Below are positions 1 through 6,884 of a DNA stretch of 64,000 nucleotides, in pieces. Within the stretch, counting starts at the first letter, position 1. Each line of letters opens with the position of its first letter. The stretch lies in assembly GCF_006149045.1 (NCBI RefSeq), contig NZ_VBSN01000049.1, positions 372,001 through 436,000 on the forward strand, given 5' to 3'. Under the pieces are notes generated by a model that saw nothing but the letters and a program-made list of their open reading frames with translations, did not search any database and was not told where the DNA came from. The translations under genes were made by a program, and so were the position numbers. This DNA comes from Dyadobacter flavalbus (lineage in GTDB: Bacteria; Bacteroidota; Bacteroidia; Cytophagales; Spirosomataceae).

Positions 1-191
1 TTGACAAAATACCGCAACAGGCCGGAATGTATAAACCCCACATACTGGCAAACCTGCCCCGGCTGCACAAAATAATCGCCCTTTTCCAGTACCCGGGGCT
101 GGAACAAATGACCGATCAGCTGGATGTCTGTTTCACTAAGTGGCACAAAATAACGTATCGTTTCAATAAGGGCAGTCAGTGGATAATGCAT
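1..191 (-). CDS. Crp/Fnr-family regulator, N-terminal part (cut by window edge)
   Basis: Reading the minus strand from the ATG at 191 gives an open frame of 63 codons that runs off the left edge. It begins MHYPLTALIETIRYFVPLSE and continues with a cyclic-nucleotide-binding-like beta roll, including LEKGDYFVQPGQVCQYVGFI and then a GLLRYF strand. This is the usual start of Bacteroidota Crp/Fnr-type regulators, whose DNA-binding winged helix lies at the C-terminus and is outside the window. Such proteins often lack cAMP-binding residues, so the ligand cannot be told. It is divergent from the DUF2975 gene and shares its AT-rich promoter region. Confidence 0.8.
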   Translation of the reverse strand, partial: MHYPLTALIETIRYFVPLSETDIQLIGHLFQPRVLEKGDYFVQPGQVCQYVGFIHSGLLRYFV

Positions 192-276
192 GATGGTTTC
201 TGTTGAAGAATAAAGCAAATGCAAGGTAGACAACTAAATTCCTATTTCCTTTTCAAAAAACCACACTCCTCCCGAA

Positions 277-315
277 TCAATAAATATTAATTAATTATCA
301 AAAAATATTTATTGA
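277..315. promoter_or_regulatory. AT-rich inverted repeat upstream of the DUF2975/XRE operon
   Basis: TCAATAAATATT (277-288) is repeated as its exact reverse complement AATATTTATTGA (304-315) with a 15-base spacer. The motif ATTATCA occurs just inside and again just after the repeat. It lies between the divergent Crp/Fnr and DUF2975 genes, 45 bases before the likely DUF2975 start, a good place for an operator of the XRE regulator encoded at 1026. No clear promoter consensus was found here, so the function is inferred. Confidence 0.4.
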
Positions 316-359
316 TTATCAATAAATTTACTTTCCTTTGTGGAGTTAACAAAATCCCG

Positions 360-1022
360 ATGCACATGGAAACCAAGTCACCTTACTGGGTATTTCCTGC
401 CGTCAAGCGGCTGGTTACCCTTTTCTATTATCTGGTGCTGGCCGCTCTGGTCATTTTTGCAGCTATGAGCAGCCTGAAACTTTTGAACGCACAAACCGGT
501 CCTTTTCCACTTGGCGAGGGACAACCCAACTATGTATCTGTCCCGGTAGCCTGGGCACCGCAGAGCGATAAAACCATCGTGACCGCCGGAGAACCTCGAT
601 TGTTTTTAACTCCCCAAAAACAGACAGGCCAGCTTCAGGTCCCGATCCGGTCCGGGCCCGGTCTGTTGATGAGCATTCTGGGACTGGTCGGTTTGGCAGG
701 CGCCTTATGGATGTTCTTTTTACTGCGCCGGATTTTTAGCTCGGTTCAGGCCGACTCGCCTTTCCAGCCGGCTATTGCCCGGCGAATTGCTGCAATGGGC
801 TTCCTGTTTTTAGGCCAGACGGTCGTTGAACTGCTTATCAAACTGGCGCTGTGGCAACAAACCAGACCTTATTTCAAGCAGATAACAATCGCCAGCCAAA
901 CATCGCTGAGCGTGGACATTCAACTGGACAGCCCCTGGTTGCTGGGTTTGATTATGTTGGCACTGGCGCAAGTTTACCGGCGGGGAATTGAAATGCAACT
1001 TGAAAACGAATTAACCGTTTAA
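360..1022 (+). CDS. DUF2975 family membrane protein
   Basis: A 220-residue inner-membrane protein with about four hydrophobic segments: an N-terminal one (VTLFYYLVLAALVIFAAM), two central ones (LLMSILGLVGLAGALWMFFL, then a GQTVVELLIKLAL stretch) and a C-terminal one (WLLGLIMLALAQV). DUF2975 proteins of unknown function are typically paired with a small XRE-type repressor, as here (next gene 3 bases downstream). An in-frame start exists upstream at 312, but it places polar residues before the first helix; I prefer the ATG at 360, preceded by TGGAG at 341, or the ATG at 366. Cotranscription with the XRE gene is very likely. Confidence 0.75.
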   Translation: MHMETKSPYWVFPAVKRLVTLFYYLVLAALVIFAAMSSLKLLNAQTGPFPLGEGQPNYVSVPVAWAPQSDKTIVTAGEPRLFLTPQKQTGQLQVPIRSGPGLLMSILGLVGLAGALWMFFLLRRIFSSVQADSPFQPAIARRIAAMGFLFLGQTVVELLIKLALWQQTRPYFKQITIASQTSLSVDIQLDSPWLLGLIMLALAQVYRRGIEMQLENELTV

Positions 1023-1025
1023 ACC

Positions 1026-1271
1026 ATGCCCATAATTGTTAACCTGGATGTGATGATGGCTAAACGGAAGATGTCGCTTTCCGAGCTCGCCCAGAAAGTA
1101 GACCTTACCCTTGCCAATCTCTCGATTTTGAAGACGGGCAAAGCCAAAGCGATTCGCTTCAGCACCCTGGAAGCGATTTGTCATGCGCTGGACTGCAAGC
1201 CGGGGGACATCCTCGATTTTGAATCCGACAGCCGCTCCCCTTCCGTTCCGGCCGAAGAAAACTCCTTATAA
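1026..1271 (+). CDS. XRE/Cro-type helix-turn-helix regulator (YozG-like)
   Basis: An 81-residue DNA-binding protein made almost entirely of one HTH domain: the segments MSLSELAQKVDLTLANLSIL and FSTLEAICHALDCKPGDIL are the usual helices 2-3 and 4-5 of the small YozG-like family. It starts three bases after the DUF2975 stop, so it is cotranscribed and probably autoregulates the pair; the inverted repeat at 277-315 is a candidate operator. No ligand-binding or dimerisation domain is present. The C-terminal tail is polar and low-complexity. Confidence 0.85.
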   Translation: MPIIVNLDVMMAKRKMSLSELAQKVDLTLANLSILKTGKAKAIRFSTLEAICHALDCKPGDILDFESDSRSPSVPAEENSL

Positions 1272-1369
1272 TGAATTATTGCACACGGCTTTATTACCGG
1301 CAGATTATTACCCGGCAAGACGTCAATACGGCGGTTATAGAAAGGTTTGAGGTCCTGTTAAAAATTATT

Positions 1370-1560
1370 TTCAATCCGAGAAGCCGCAAACCATTGGTCT
1401 GCTGCCTGTACGTTACGGCGCCGATCAGCTGCATTTTTCAGCGAATTATTTCGCCAAATGATTACCGGATGCTGAATTAATCATCAGGCAGATTCCTTCT
1501 AACAAACAGCGGAGTGTGTTCATGCACTGTATGAAAAAATCAAATCGCAAAATGAGTCAG
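1370..1560 (+). pseudogene. Remnant of an AraC-family HTH domain
   Basis: In the frame beginning with CAA at 1374 the translation reads QSEKPQTIGLLPVRYGADQL followed by HFSANYFAK and then a stop. This resembles the first helix-turn-helix of AraC-family regulators (pattern GLPTV.YCAD.L..SPNYL.DL). The expected remaining residues are missing or out of frame and no sensible start precedes it. It is therefore read as a decayed fragment. The rest of 1272-1636 shows no intact gene; a 69-codon frame starting at 1271 is not protein-like. Confidence 0.4.
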
Positions 1561-1636
1561 GCACAAGAATAGCAGTGACCGGAAATATTACAGAACCGGA
1601 TTACAACTTGCTGGAACATTAACTGAGGACTCAAAT

Positions 1637-2332
1637 ATGAAACTGATTGCAATAGGCGATATTCACGGAAGAAACGCATGGAAAGAGATCATCAAATCAA
1701 CAGATGCAGACAAGATTGTTTTTGTAGGGGATTATTTTGACTCCAAGGATCTTGTCCTGGCAAAAGAACAGATTGACAATTTCAATCAAATACTTGCATT
1801 GAAAAGAAATAATCCGAATAAAGTTGTGCTCCTGTTTGGAAACCATGATTTTCACTACCTGAGCGAAGCAGGCGAACAGTATTCAGGGTTTCAGTTCGGA
1901 AATCAATATGAAATTAAAGAAGTGCTCAACGAAGCTTTCCGGGAAAAACTGGTTCAGATGGCCTATATCCGGAACGGATTTCTATTTTCTCATGCCGGAG
2001 TAACAAATACCTGGCTGACAAAACATGGGTATGCTGGTCAGCCACTTGATGAATTTATTAATGATTTATTCTATTTTCAACCCCAACGGTTCCGGTTTCA
2101 GGCCGGGAAAAACGGCTCGTCATCCGGTGATGATGTCACGCAAAGTCCTATATGGGTGCGCCCGGAGAGTTTAAGAACAGATGCAGTGAATGGCTTTGTT
2201 CAGGTGGCCGGCCACACGCAGCAAAGATCATTAACAATCACTGACGATCTTGTCCTGATTGATACATTGAGAACATCAGGTGAATATCTGGTAATAGAAA
2301 ATGATCAACCAGCTGCTGTACATATTGGCTAA
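1637..2332 (+). CDS. Calcineurin-like metallophosphoesterase
   Basis: A 231-residue cytoplasmic phosphoesterase with the full metal-binding signature: GDIHGR (D8, H10), VGDYFDS (D32), GNHDFHYL (N69, H70), then a FSHAG motif and a late AGHTQQ motif. These ligands bind a two-metal centre that hydrolyses phosphoesters. The layout is that of the bacterial Ser/Thr phosphatase-like (PrpE/ApaH-like) group; the substrate could be phosphoprotein or a dinucleotide and cannot be decided from sequence. It has no signal peptide or membrane segment. It appears monocistronic and converges on the PPTase gene. Confidence 0.85.
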   Translation: MKLIAIGDIHGRNAWKEIIKSTDADKIVFVGDYFDSKDLVLAKEQIDNFNQILALKRNNPNKVVLLFGNHDFHYLSEAGEQYSGFQFGNQYEIKEVLNEAFREKLVQMAYIRNGFLFSHAGVTNTWLTKHGYAGQPLDEFINDLFYFQPQRFRFQAGKNGSSSGDDVTQSPIWVRPESLRTDAVNGFVQVAGHTQQRSLTITDDLVLIDTLRTSGEYLVIENDQPAAVHIG

Positions 2333-2394
2333 AAAGGCATGTCACATTCTGGAAGTACTTTTAAAGTAGTGATTGCCGGTCAAAAGCATGCGGA

Positions 2395-2850
2395 TCAGTA
2401 AATCAGGGCGAGATATTGCCCGTGGTGACTTACGCAGGCCGGATTTTTTGAAGCATATGCCGGCATCTCGCCAAGGTAATGAATGATTTCAATCCTTATA
2501 TCAGCCAGCTGACCGGAATGAAGGGCCGCAGTTGTATGGATGTAATTGTCGGTAGTATCCGTACAGGTATAAAATTTCAAACCATCCGTCAGTACGGTTC
2601 CGTAATGGTGCTCACCCGGGGTGCAGCAAAGTTTCGGCGGCGCAAAATTTCTTATGCCTGTCATCCGGGAATATATTTTATAGGCTGCTTCTTTCATCGT
2701 CCAGTACTTCCATACCTGCAGAAACGGGTCTGCACCGGAATGGATATGTGCTTTTTCGGTGGCTGTAAAAAGCTTGTCGAGAAAGCCTTTTCTTTCCCAG
2801 TTGCTTTCGATGGAAGCACAGTGAAGATCGACAAGGTCATTGCCGATCAT
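2395..2850 (-). CDS. 4'-phosphopantetheinyl transferase (AcpS/Sfp superfamily)
   Basis: A 151-residue enzyme that would transfer phosphopantetheine from CoA to the ACP encoded immediately upstream. Motif 1 is GNDLVDL (D5, D8, magnesium ligands) and motif 2 is WTMKEAAYK (E54, K58), the hallmark of the superfamily. It starts inside the stop codon of the ACP gene (4-base ATGA overlap), pointing to translational coupling and a dedicated carrier. It is the last gene of the five-gene minus-strand operon. Its single-domain length fits AcpS-like trimeric enzymes better than full Sfp. Confidence 0.85.
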   Translation of the reverse strand: MIGNDLVDLHCASIESNWERKGFLDKLFTATEKAHIHSGADPFLQVWKYWTMKEAAYKIYSRMTGIRNFAPPKLCCTPGEHHYGTVLTDGLKFYTCTDTTDNYIHTTAALHSGQLADIRIEIIHYLGEMPAYASKNPACVSHHGQYLALIY

Positions 2851-3113
2851 TTTTCGCTGAGCTTGGCTTCGATAACTTCCATGGAAGCTTTTACCGTAAG
2901 CATCTTTTCCATCGCATCGTTATCGATGACGATATCAAACGCCTCTTCCACATCGAGAATGACATCAACCAGATTTGCTGAATTTATTTTCAGGTCATTG
3001 ATAAAATCAGTCTCTTCATGAATGGAATCCAGCGCTTCCTTGTTTTGGGCATACGGACTTACAATAGTTTTAAGCCGGTTTATCAAATCTTCTTTAAGCA
3101 TCAGGTTCAGCAT
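2847..3113 (-). CDS. Acyl carrier protein with atypical attachment motif
   Basis: An 88-residue acidic helical protein of carrier-protein size. The phosphopantetheine site is LKINSANLVDVILDVEEAF with S45 as the attachment serine; the usual DSL is replaced by NSA, while the following helix II pattern (L..V.L..E..F) is normal. It would hold the growing acyl chain for the KAS, dehydratase and reductase of this operon. The gene overlaps the end of the KAS gene by 20 bases, or by 8 if the second methionine at 3101 is used. Identity is strengthened by the overlapping PPTase gene. Confidence 0.85.
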   Translation of the reverse strand: MLNLMLKEDLINRLKTIVSPYAQNKEALDSIHEETDFINDLKINSANLVDVILDVEEAFDIVIDNDAMEKMLTVKASMEVIEAKLSEK

Positions 3114-4377
3114 ATTTTTTTAAAACAACACAAGCATTGATATCACCAAAGCCAAAGCTGGCTTTGATCAGGATACGCGATTGCCGGTTCAACGTTTCCC
3201 TCGGAATTTTCTCACTGTCTATCAAATTCAGGATTTCAGGATGCGGCTCTTCACAGTTGACATTTGGAAATACAAAATTGCTGTATAACTGTAAAACTGA
3301 AGCTACACATTCGATGCTTCCTGCGGCCGTCAGACAGTGCCCTGTCATTCCCTTTAATGTATTAATGAGCGGAAAATCCGTTCCGCATCTGTCGAGTGCC
3401 TCCACCCAGTTACGGATTTCCAGAGCGTCCATAGCTGTTGCAGTAAGGTGCCCGTTGATCAGATCCACTTCATCTGCCGAAACACCTGCATGGTGCAGTG
3501 CCTCCCGGATGCAACGCTGAACAGCCACAGGATTGGGTGCGGTCATGGAACCTTTGCCACGTTGCCCGCCGGAATTTACATGTCCGCCCAGCACTTCTGC
3601 ATAAATCCGGGCGCCTCTTGCCAGTGCATGATCCAGTGATTCCACCACAAGCGCGCCGGCACCGCTGCCGGGGACGAAACCGCTGGCATTGCTGCTCATC
3701 GGTCTGGACCCGTGTTCAGGTTCCTGGTTATATTTATAAGTACATACTTTCATGGCATCAAATCCGCCCCAGATGTAAGGACCGCTGTCACTCGTAGCGC
3801 CGGAAAGGACCACACTGGCTTTCCCGCTGCGGATGCGTTCATAGGCCATTAACAAGCTTTCTGTACCCGTGCTGCATGCTGAAGAATTGGTAATCACCTG
3901 ATTGCCAAGCCCAAGCTTTCCGGAAAGATAGGCAGATACGCCACTGTTCATCGTCTGAAGCACAACGGTACTTCCCAGCCTTCTGACATTGAGCGCATCG
4001 ATGTCGTAGATAGCTTCCCTGAACCTGTCTATTCCGGATGTTCCGGAACCAAATACCATACCATAGTCCCACGATGGCTCATCCTTCTCAGAGAGCGGCA
4101 ATCCGGCATCTTTCCAGGAGTCCATACCGGCCATTACACCGTACATGATCCCCTTGCTGTTGAAATTACGGAGTTCCAGTGTGCTGAAATAAGGTGCAAT
4201 GTCCGGCTCACCGAGCTGGGGCTTACCGGAAATCTGACAAGAAAATTTAAGTTCTTCCAGTTCCCTGTCGAACCGGATTCCCGACCGGCCTGCGCGCAGT
4301 GCTGATTCAAACGCTTCCAGCCCGACACCATTTGGCGCTACAACACCCAGTCCGGTAATAACCACTCTGTTATCCAT
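3094..4377 (-). CDS. 3-oxoacyl-ACP synthase (KAS I/II, FabF-like)
   Basis: A 427-residue thiolase-fold condensing enzyme for decarboxylative elongation of acyl chains on ACP. The catalytic triad is complete: C168 in NSSACSTGTESL, H310 in NGHLTATAMDAL, and H347 in MTGHCLTAAG. The ATG at 4377 gives the typical start MDNRVVITGLGVVAPNG; a longer frame from 4437 only adds out-of-family residues within the upstream gene. It overlaps the dehydratase gene by 8 bases. The chain-length residues are not the standard housekeeping ones, and the neighbourhood argues for a specialised rather than primary fatty-acid role. Confidence 0.9.
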   Translation of the reverse strand: MDNRVVITGLGVVAPNGVGLEAFESALRAGRSGIRFDRELEELKFSCQISGKPQLGEPDIAPYFSTLELRNFNSKGIMYGVMAGMDSWKDAGLPLSEKDEPSWDYGMVFGSGTSGIDRFREAIYDIDALNVRRLGSTVVLQTMNSGVSAYLSGKLGLGNQVITNSSACSTGTESLLMAYERIRSGKASVVLSGATSDSGPYIWGGFDAMKVCTYKYNQEPEHGSRPMSSNASGFVPGSGAGALVVESLDHALARGARIYAEVLGGHVNSGGQRGKGSMTAPNPVAVQRCIREALHHAGVSADEVDLINGHLTATAMDALEIRNWVEALDRCGTDFPLINTLKGMTGHCLTAAGSIECVASVLQLYSNFVFPNVNCEEPHPEILNLIDSEKIPRETLNRQSRILIKASFGFGDINACVVLKKYAEPDA

Positions 4378-4816
4378 TGAGCTTTGAAGTAACCATTCCA
4401 GAGAGTGTACCATTACATACGGTTTCTCCCGCGGCATTGGTCATGCTAACTGTGCAATGTAGTTTTTTGAACCTAAAATACACCTTTTTAGAAACAACCG
4501 TAACCTTTTCGCCCGGAAAAACAGGTTTCAGGAAATCGATAGCTGCCGAAGTCAGCATAACCTGGCCAGTTTCCTGTTCTTCCGCATCCCCTGCCAGGTA
4601 AATTCCCAGACAGACCAGGCCAATCTGTGCCATTGTCTCGATCAGGATCACACCCGGCGTTACAGGTTTATCCTTGAAATGGCCTTTATAAATTTCCAGC
4701 TCCGGATTGAATGTATACGACCCAGTTGCCCCGTTTTCATGGACTGCTGTTAACTCGTCTACAAACAGGAACGGATGGGAATAAGGCAATGCTTCAAGTA
4801 TTTCTTGTTGGTTCAT
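4370..4816 (-). CDS. 3-hydroxyacyl-ACP dehydratase (FabZ-like hotdog fold)
   Basis: A 148-residue hotdog-fold protein. It shows the FabZ pattern: an early PYSHPFLFVDE strand, then KGHFKDKPVTPGVILIETMA with the catalytic dyad H46 and E60 (14 residues apart, as in FabZ), and a late segment IDFLKPVFPGEKV. It would dehydrate 3-hydroxyacyl-ACP to trans-2-enoyl-ACP. It sits between the reductase (1 base away) and the KAS (8-base overlap), so the three act in one elongation cycle. FabA-type isomerase activity cannot be excluded but the length and motif favour FabZ. Confidence 0.85.
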   Translation of the reverse strand: MNQQEILEALPYSHPFLFVDELTAVHENGATGSYTFNPELEIYKGHFKDKPVTPGVILIETMAQIGLVCLGIYLAGDAEEQETGQVMLTSAAIDFLKPVFPGEKVTVVSKKVYFRFKKLHCTVSMTNAAGETVCNGTLSGMVTSKLNG

Positions 4817-4817
4817 A

Positions 4818-5609
4818 TTACTGTATTTTTTCGCCGCCGTCCACAGGGATTACAGCCCCGTTTATCCATGCAGCTTCGTCTTTACACAACAGGTAAACAA
4901 CATCGGCGACATCTTGTGGTGTAGTCAGGCGTTTAAAAGGGTTTTTGTCCTGTGTATGTTTGATCAACTGCTCATTTCCGGGAATTTTACGCAGAGACGG
5001 CGTATCGGTTACACCCGCCTGAATGCAGTTGGCACGGATTCCAAACGGCGCATATTCCAGCGCAATCTGCCGGCTGATTGCTTCAAGTGCGGCTTTTGCT
5101 GCGGACACTGCCCCGTAATAGGGCCATGCACGGGATGAGCCGTTGCTCGTAAAGGAAATTACCCTGGCATCCTGCGCAAATAATCCTGCCCGATGAATAT
5201 CGGCTACCCAGTCGACCAGACTGAATGCCATGTTCTGGAGAGTTATCATCATGTCTTCGGAAGACAGGAGCGGTTCCGTTACCATTGATTTCAGGTTTCC
5301 TTTGGCAATGCTGTGGACCAGGCAGCGCAACTTCTCGCGTGTTCCCAGCCGCTCCCGGAGCGCAGACAAGACTACTGCCCTGTTTTCTGTTTTCACCACG
5401 TCAAGGTTAAAGGTGATCAGTTCGGCACCGGCAGCTCTGATGAAGCCAAACTGCTGTTCAAGTTCCGGTATGTCCATCCTGGGGTTCCGGTGCAGGATAC
5501 AGATATGCATTCCTTTTTGCGCAAGTGCAAGGGCTGTTGCAAATCCAAGACCGCTGCTGCCGCCCAGAATCAATGCCCAATATCCTTTTCCTTCAAACTC
5601 TTTTATCAT
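4818..5609 (-). CDS. SDR reductase, enoyl-ACP reductase of FabL type
   Basis: A 263-residue Rossmann oxidoreductase. The cofactor loop is GGSSGLG (classical SDR, NADPH-compatible), but the active site is Y155-x6-K162 (YGAVSAAK), the spacing of enoyl-ACP reductases (FabI/FabL), rather than Y-x3-K of ketoreductases. The segment around TDTPSLRKIPGNEQL and the end INGAVIPVDGG resemble Bacillus FabL. It would reduce enoyl-ACP in the dedicated chain-building cycle. I chose the ATG at 5609 over a TTG at 5627 because it gives the family start. It is the first gene of the minus operon. A ketoreductase role remains possible. Confidence 0.8.
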   Translation of the reverse strand: MIKEFEGKGYWALILGGSSGLGFATALALAQKGMHICILHRNPRMDIPELEQQFGFIRAAGAELITFNLDVVKTENRAVVLSALRERLGTREKLRCLVHSIAKGNLKSMVTEPLLSSEDMMITLQNMAFSLVDWVADIHRAGLFAQDARVISFTSNGSSRAWPYYGAVSAAKAALEAISRQIALEYAPFGIRANCIQAGVTDTPSLRKIPGNEQLIKHTQDKNPFKRLTTPQDVADVVYLLCKDEAAWINGAVIPVDGGEKIQ

Positions 5610-6170
5610 TATAATATAATCTGCCAAGCAGAAAGCACCGGCCGTAATTTCAGTTCATCATCGTCATATGCAGGTTAGGAGACAATAATCGTTCCATCAC
5701 GTTGCCGGCAACATGTATCGAAAAATGGAAACATCAGTCAAAGTTTTCTTTAAGGAAATTCAAATGAAGCATTTAGCACTATTTCGGATCACCTGACTAT
5801 TTTTCCTGCTGAACAAATAGAACACTGAACTTTATTACAAAACAAATGCAGAGCATATTTATACCGATTTTCCGGGGTAATTTAAACGAATGCATGCAGA
5901 TCTTTCGGTTATTGCGTCAAAATCAATTTACGAATTACTGCTTTCTGTTTTGAGCGAAAATAATTTCAGATTAAGTTATGCATCGGTGAGTTCGGGACCG
6001 CCCAATATGGGCTGGATCAATATTTATAGGATGTTGTACATATTCCCTGCTGTATCGCGCCCCTTCAGAATGCTATATTCTGACGACAGTTGATTCAGCA
6101 CGCTTAATGAATTCCCGATGCGGCAATAATGCGTATGGGCATAAAAAAACTATTTCCAACAGCATCCTAA
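5610..6170. other. Divergent intergenic region between the FAS and PKS operons
   Basis: These 561 bases separate the reductase start (minus) from the methyltransferase start (plus) and must hold both promoters. No convincing gene is present; a 67-codon frame at 5890-6093 has no protein-like character. I found no exact TAnnTTTG element on either strand; the closest is TGCATTTG on the minus strand near 5845. No regulator gene adjoins the cluster, so control may come from elsewhere. Confidence 0.5.
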
Positions 6171-6884
6171 ATGATCATCAATACAACAAGAAGAAGCAAT
6201 AAGGCAGAAATCATGGATGACTTTTCCATGGAAGGTGAAATACTAAGAGATGCGCTGGACAAAATTGCCAATATCAACCAGCTTCTTGGGGGGAACAAAG
6301 TTACCTTGCAAGGGGTCAAGCTGTTAACCAAAGATCTGGATGCCGGTAAAGTGCTGACCATTGCGGATTTTGGCTGCGGAAACGGAGACATGCTGAGAAT
6401 GCTTGCAGATTTCGGCCGGAAGCAGGGATTGAAAATGAAGCTGATCGGAATAGATGCCAATGATTTTACAGTTCATTATGCAAGGTCACTTTCCACAGCT
6501 TACGAGAATATCAGTTACCAATGCTCCGACATATTTTCAGAACATAGTCCGGAAAATGAATATGACATCATCCTGTGTACACTGACACTGCATCATTTCA
6601 GTGATCAGGACATAGAACAATTGATTTCCGGGTCTTTGTCAAAGGCGAAAATCGGATTTGTAGTGAACGATTTACACAGAAGCTCCATCGCCTATTATCT
6701 TTTCAAGGCGCTTTGCCTTGTGTTCGGTTTGAACGAAATGTCTGAAAAAGATGGTTTAATCTCTATATTGCGGGGATTTAAGAAAGAAGACCTTGAACGT
6801 TTTTCAAAGAAATTCAGGTTTAAAAATTACAGCATCAAGTGGAAATGGGCATTCCGGTACCAATGGATCGTTAAGACAGTATGA
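6171..6884 (+). CDS. Class I SAM-dependent methyltransferase
   Basis: A 237-residue Rossmann methyltransferase. Motif I is ADFGCGNGDML (about residues 65-75), motif II ends in IGIDAN, and a post-II IILCTLTLHHF segment follows. The N-terminal MDDFSMEGEILRDAL segment is the sort seen in methyltransferases that sit beside type III PKS genes. The stop overlaps the PKS start by four bases (ATGA), so the two are translationally coupled; the likely job is O- or C-methylation of the PKS product, as SrsB does for SrsA products in Streptomyces griseus. An internal ATG at 6213 is an alternative start. Confidence 0.85.
   Translation: MIINTTRRSNKAEIMDDFSMEGEILRDALDKIANINQLLGGNKVTLQGVKLLTKDLDAGKVLTIADFGCGNGDMLRMLADFGRKQGLKMKLIGIDANDFTVHYARSLSTAYENISYQCSDIFSEHSPENEYDIILCTLTLHHFSDQDIEQLISGSLSKAKIGFVVNDLHRSSIAYYLFKALCLVFGLNEMSEKDGLISILRGFKKEDLERFSKKFRFKNYSIKWKWAFRYQWIVKTV

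Noticed and set aside
1271..1480. 69-codon frame directly after the XRE gene
   Set aside because: It overlaps the AraC-like remnant in another frame and has no protein-like features of its own.
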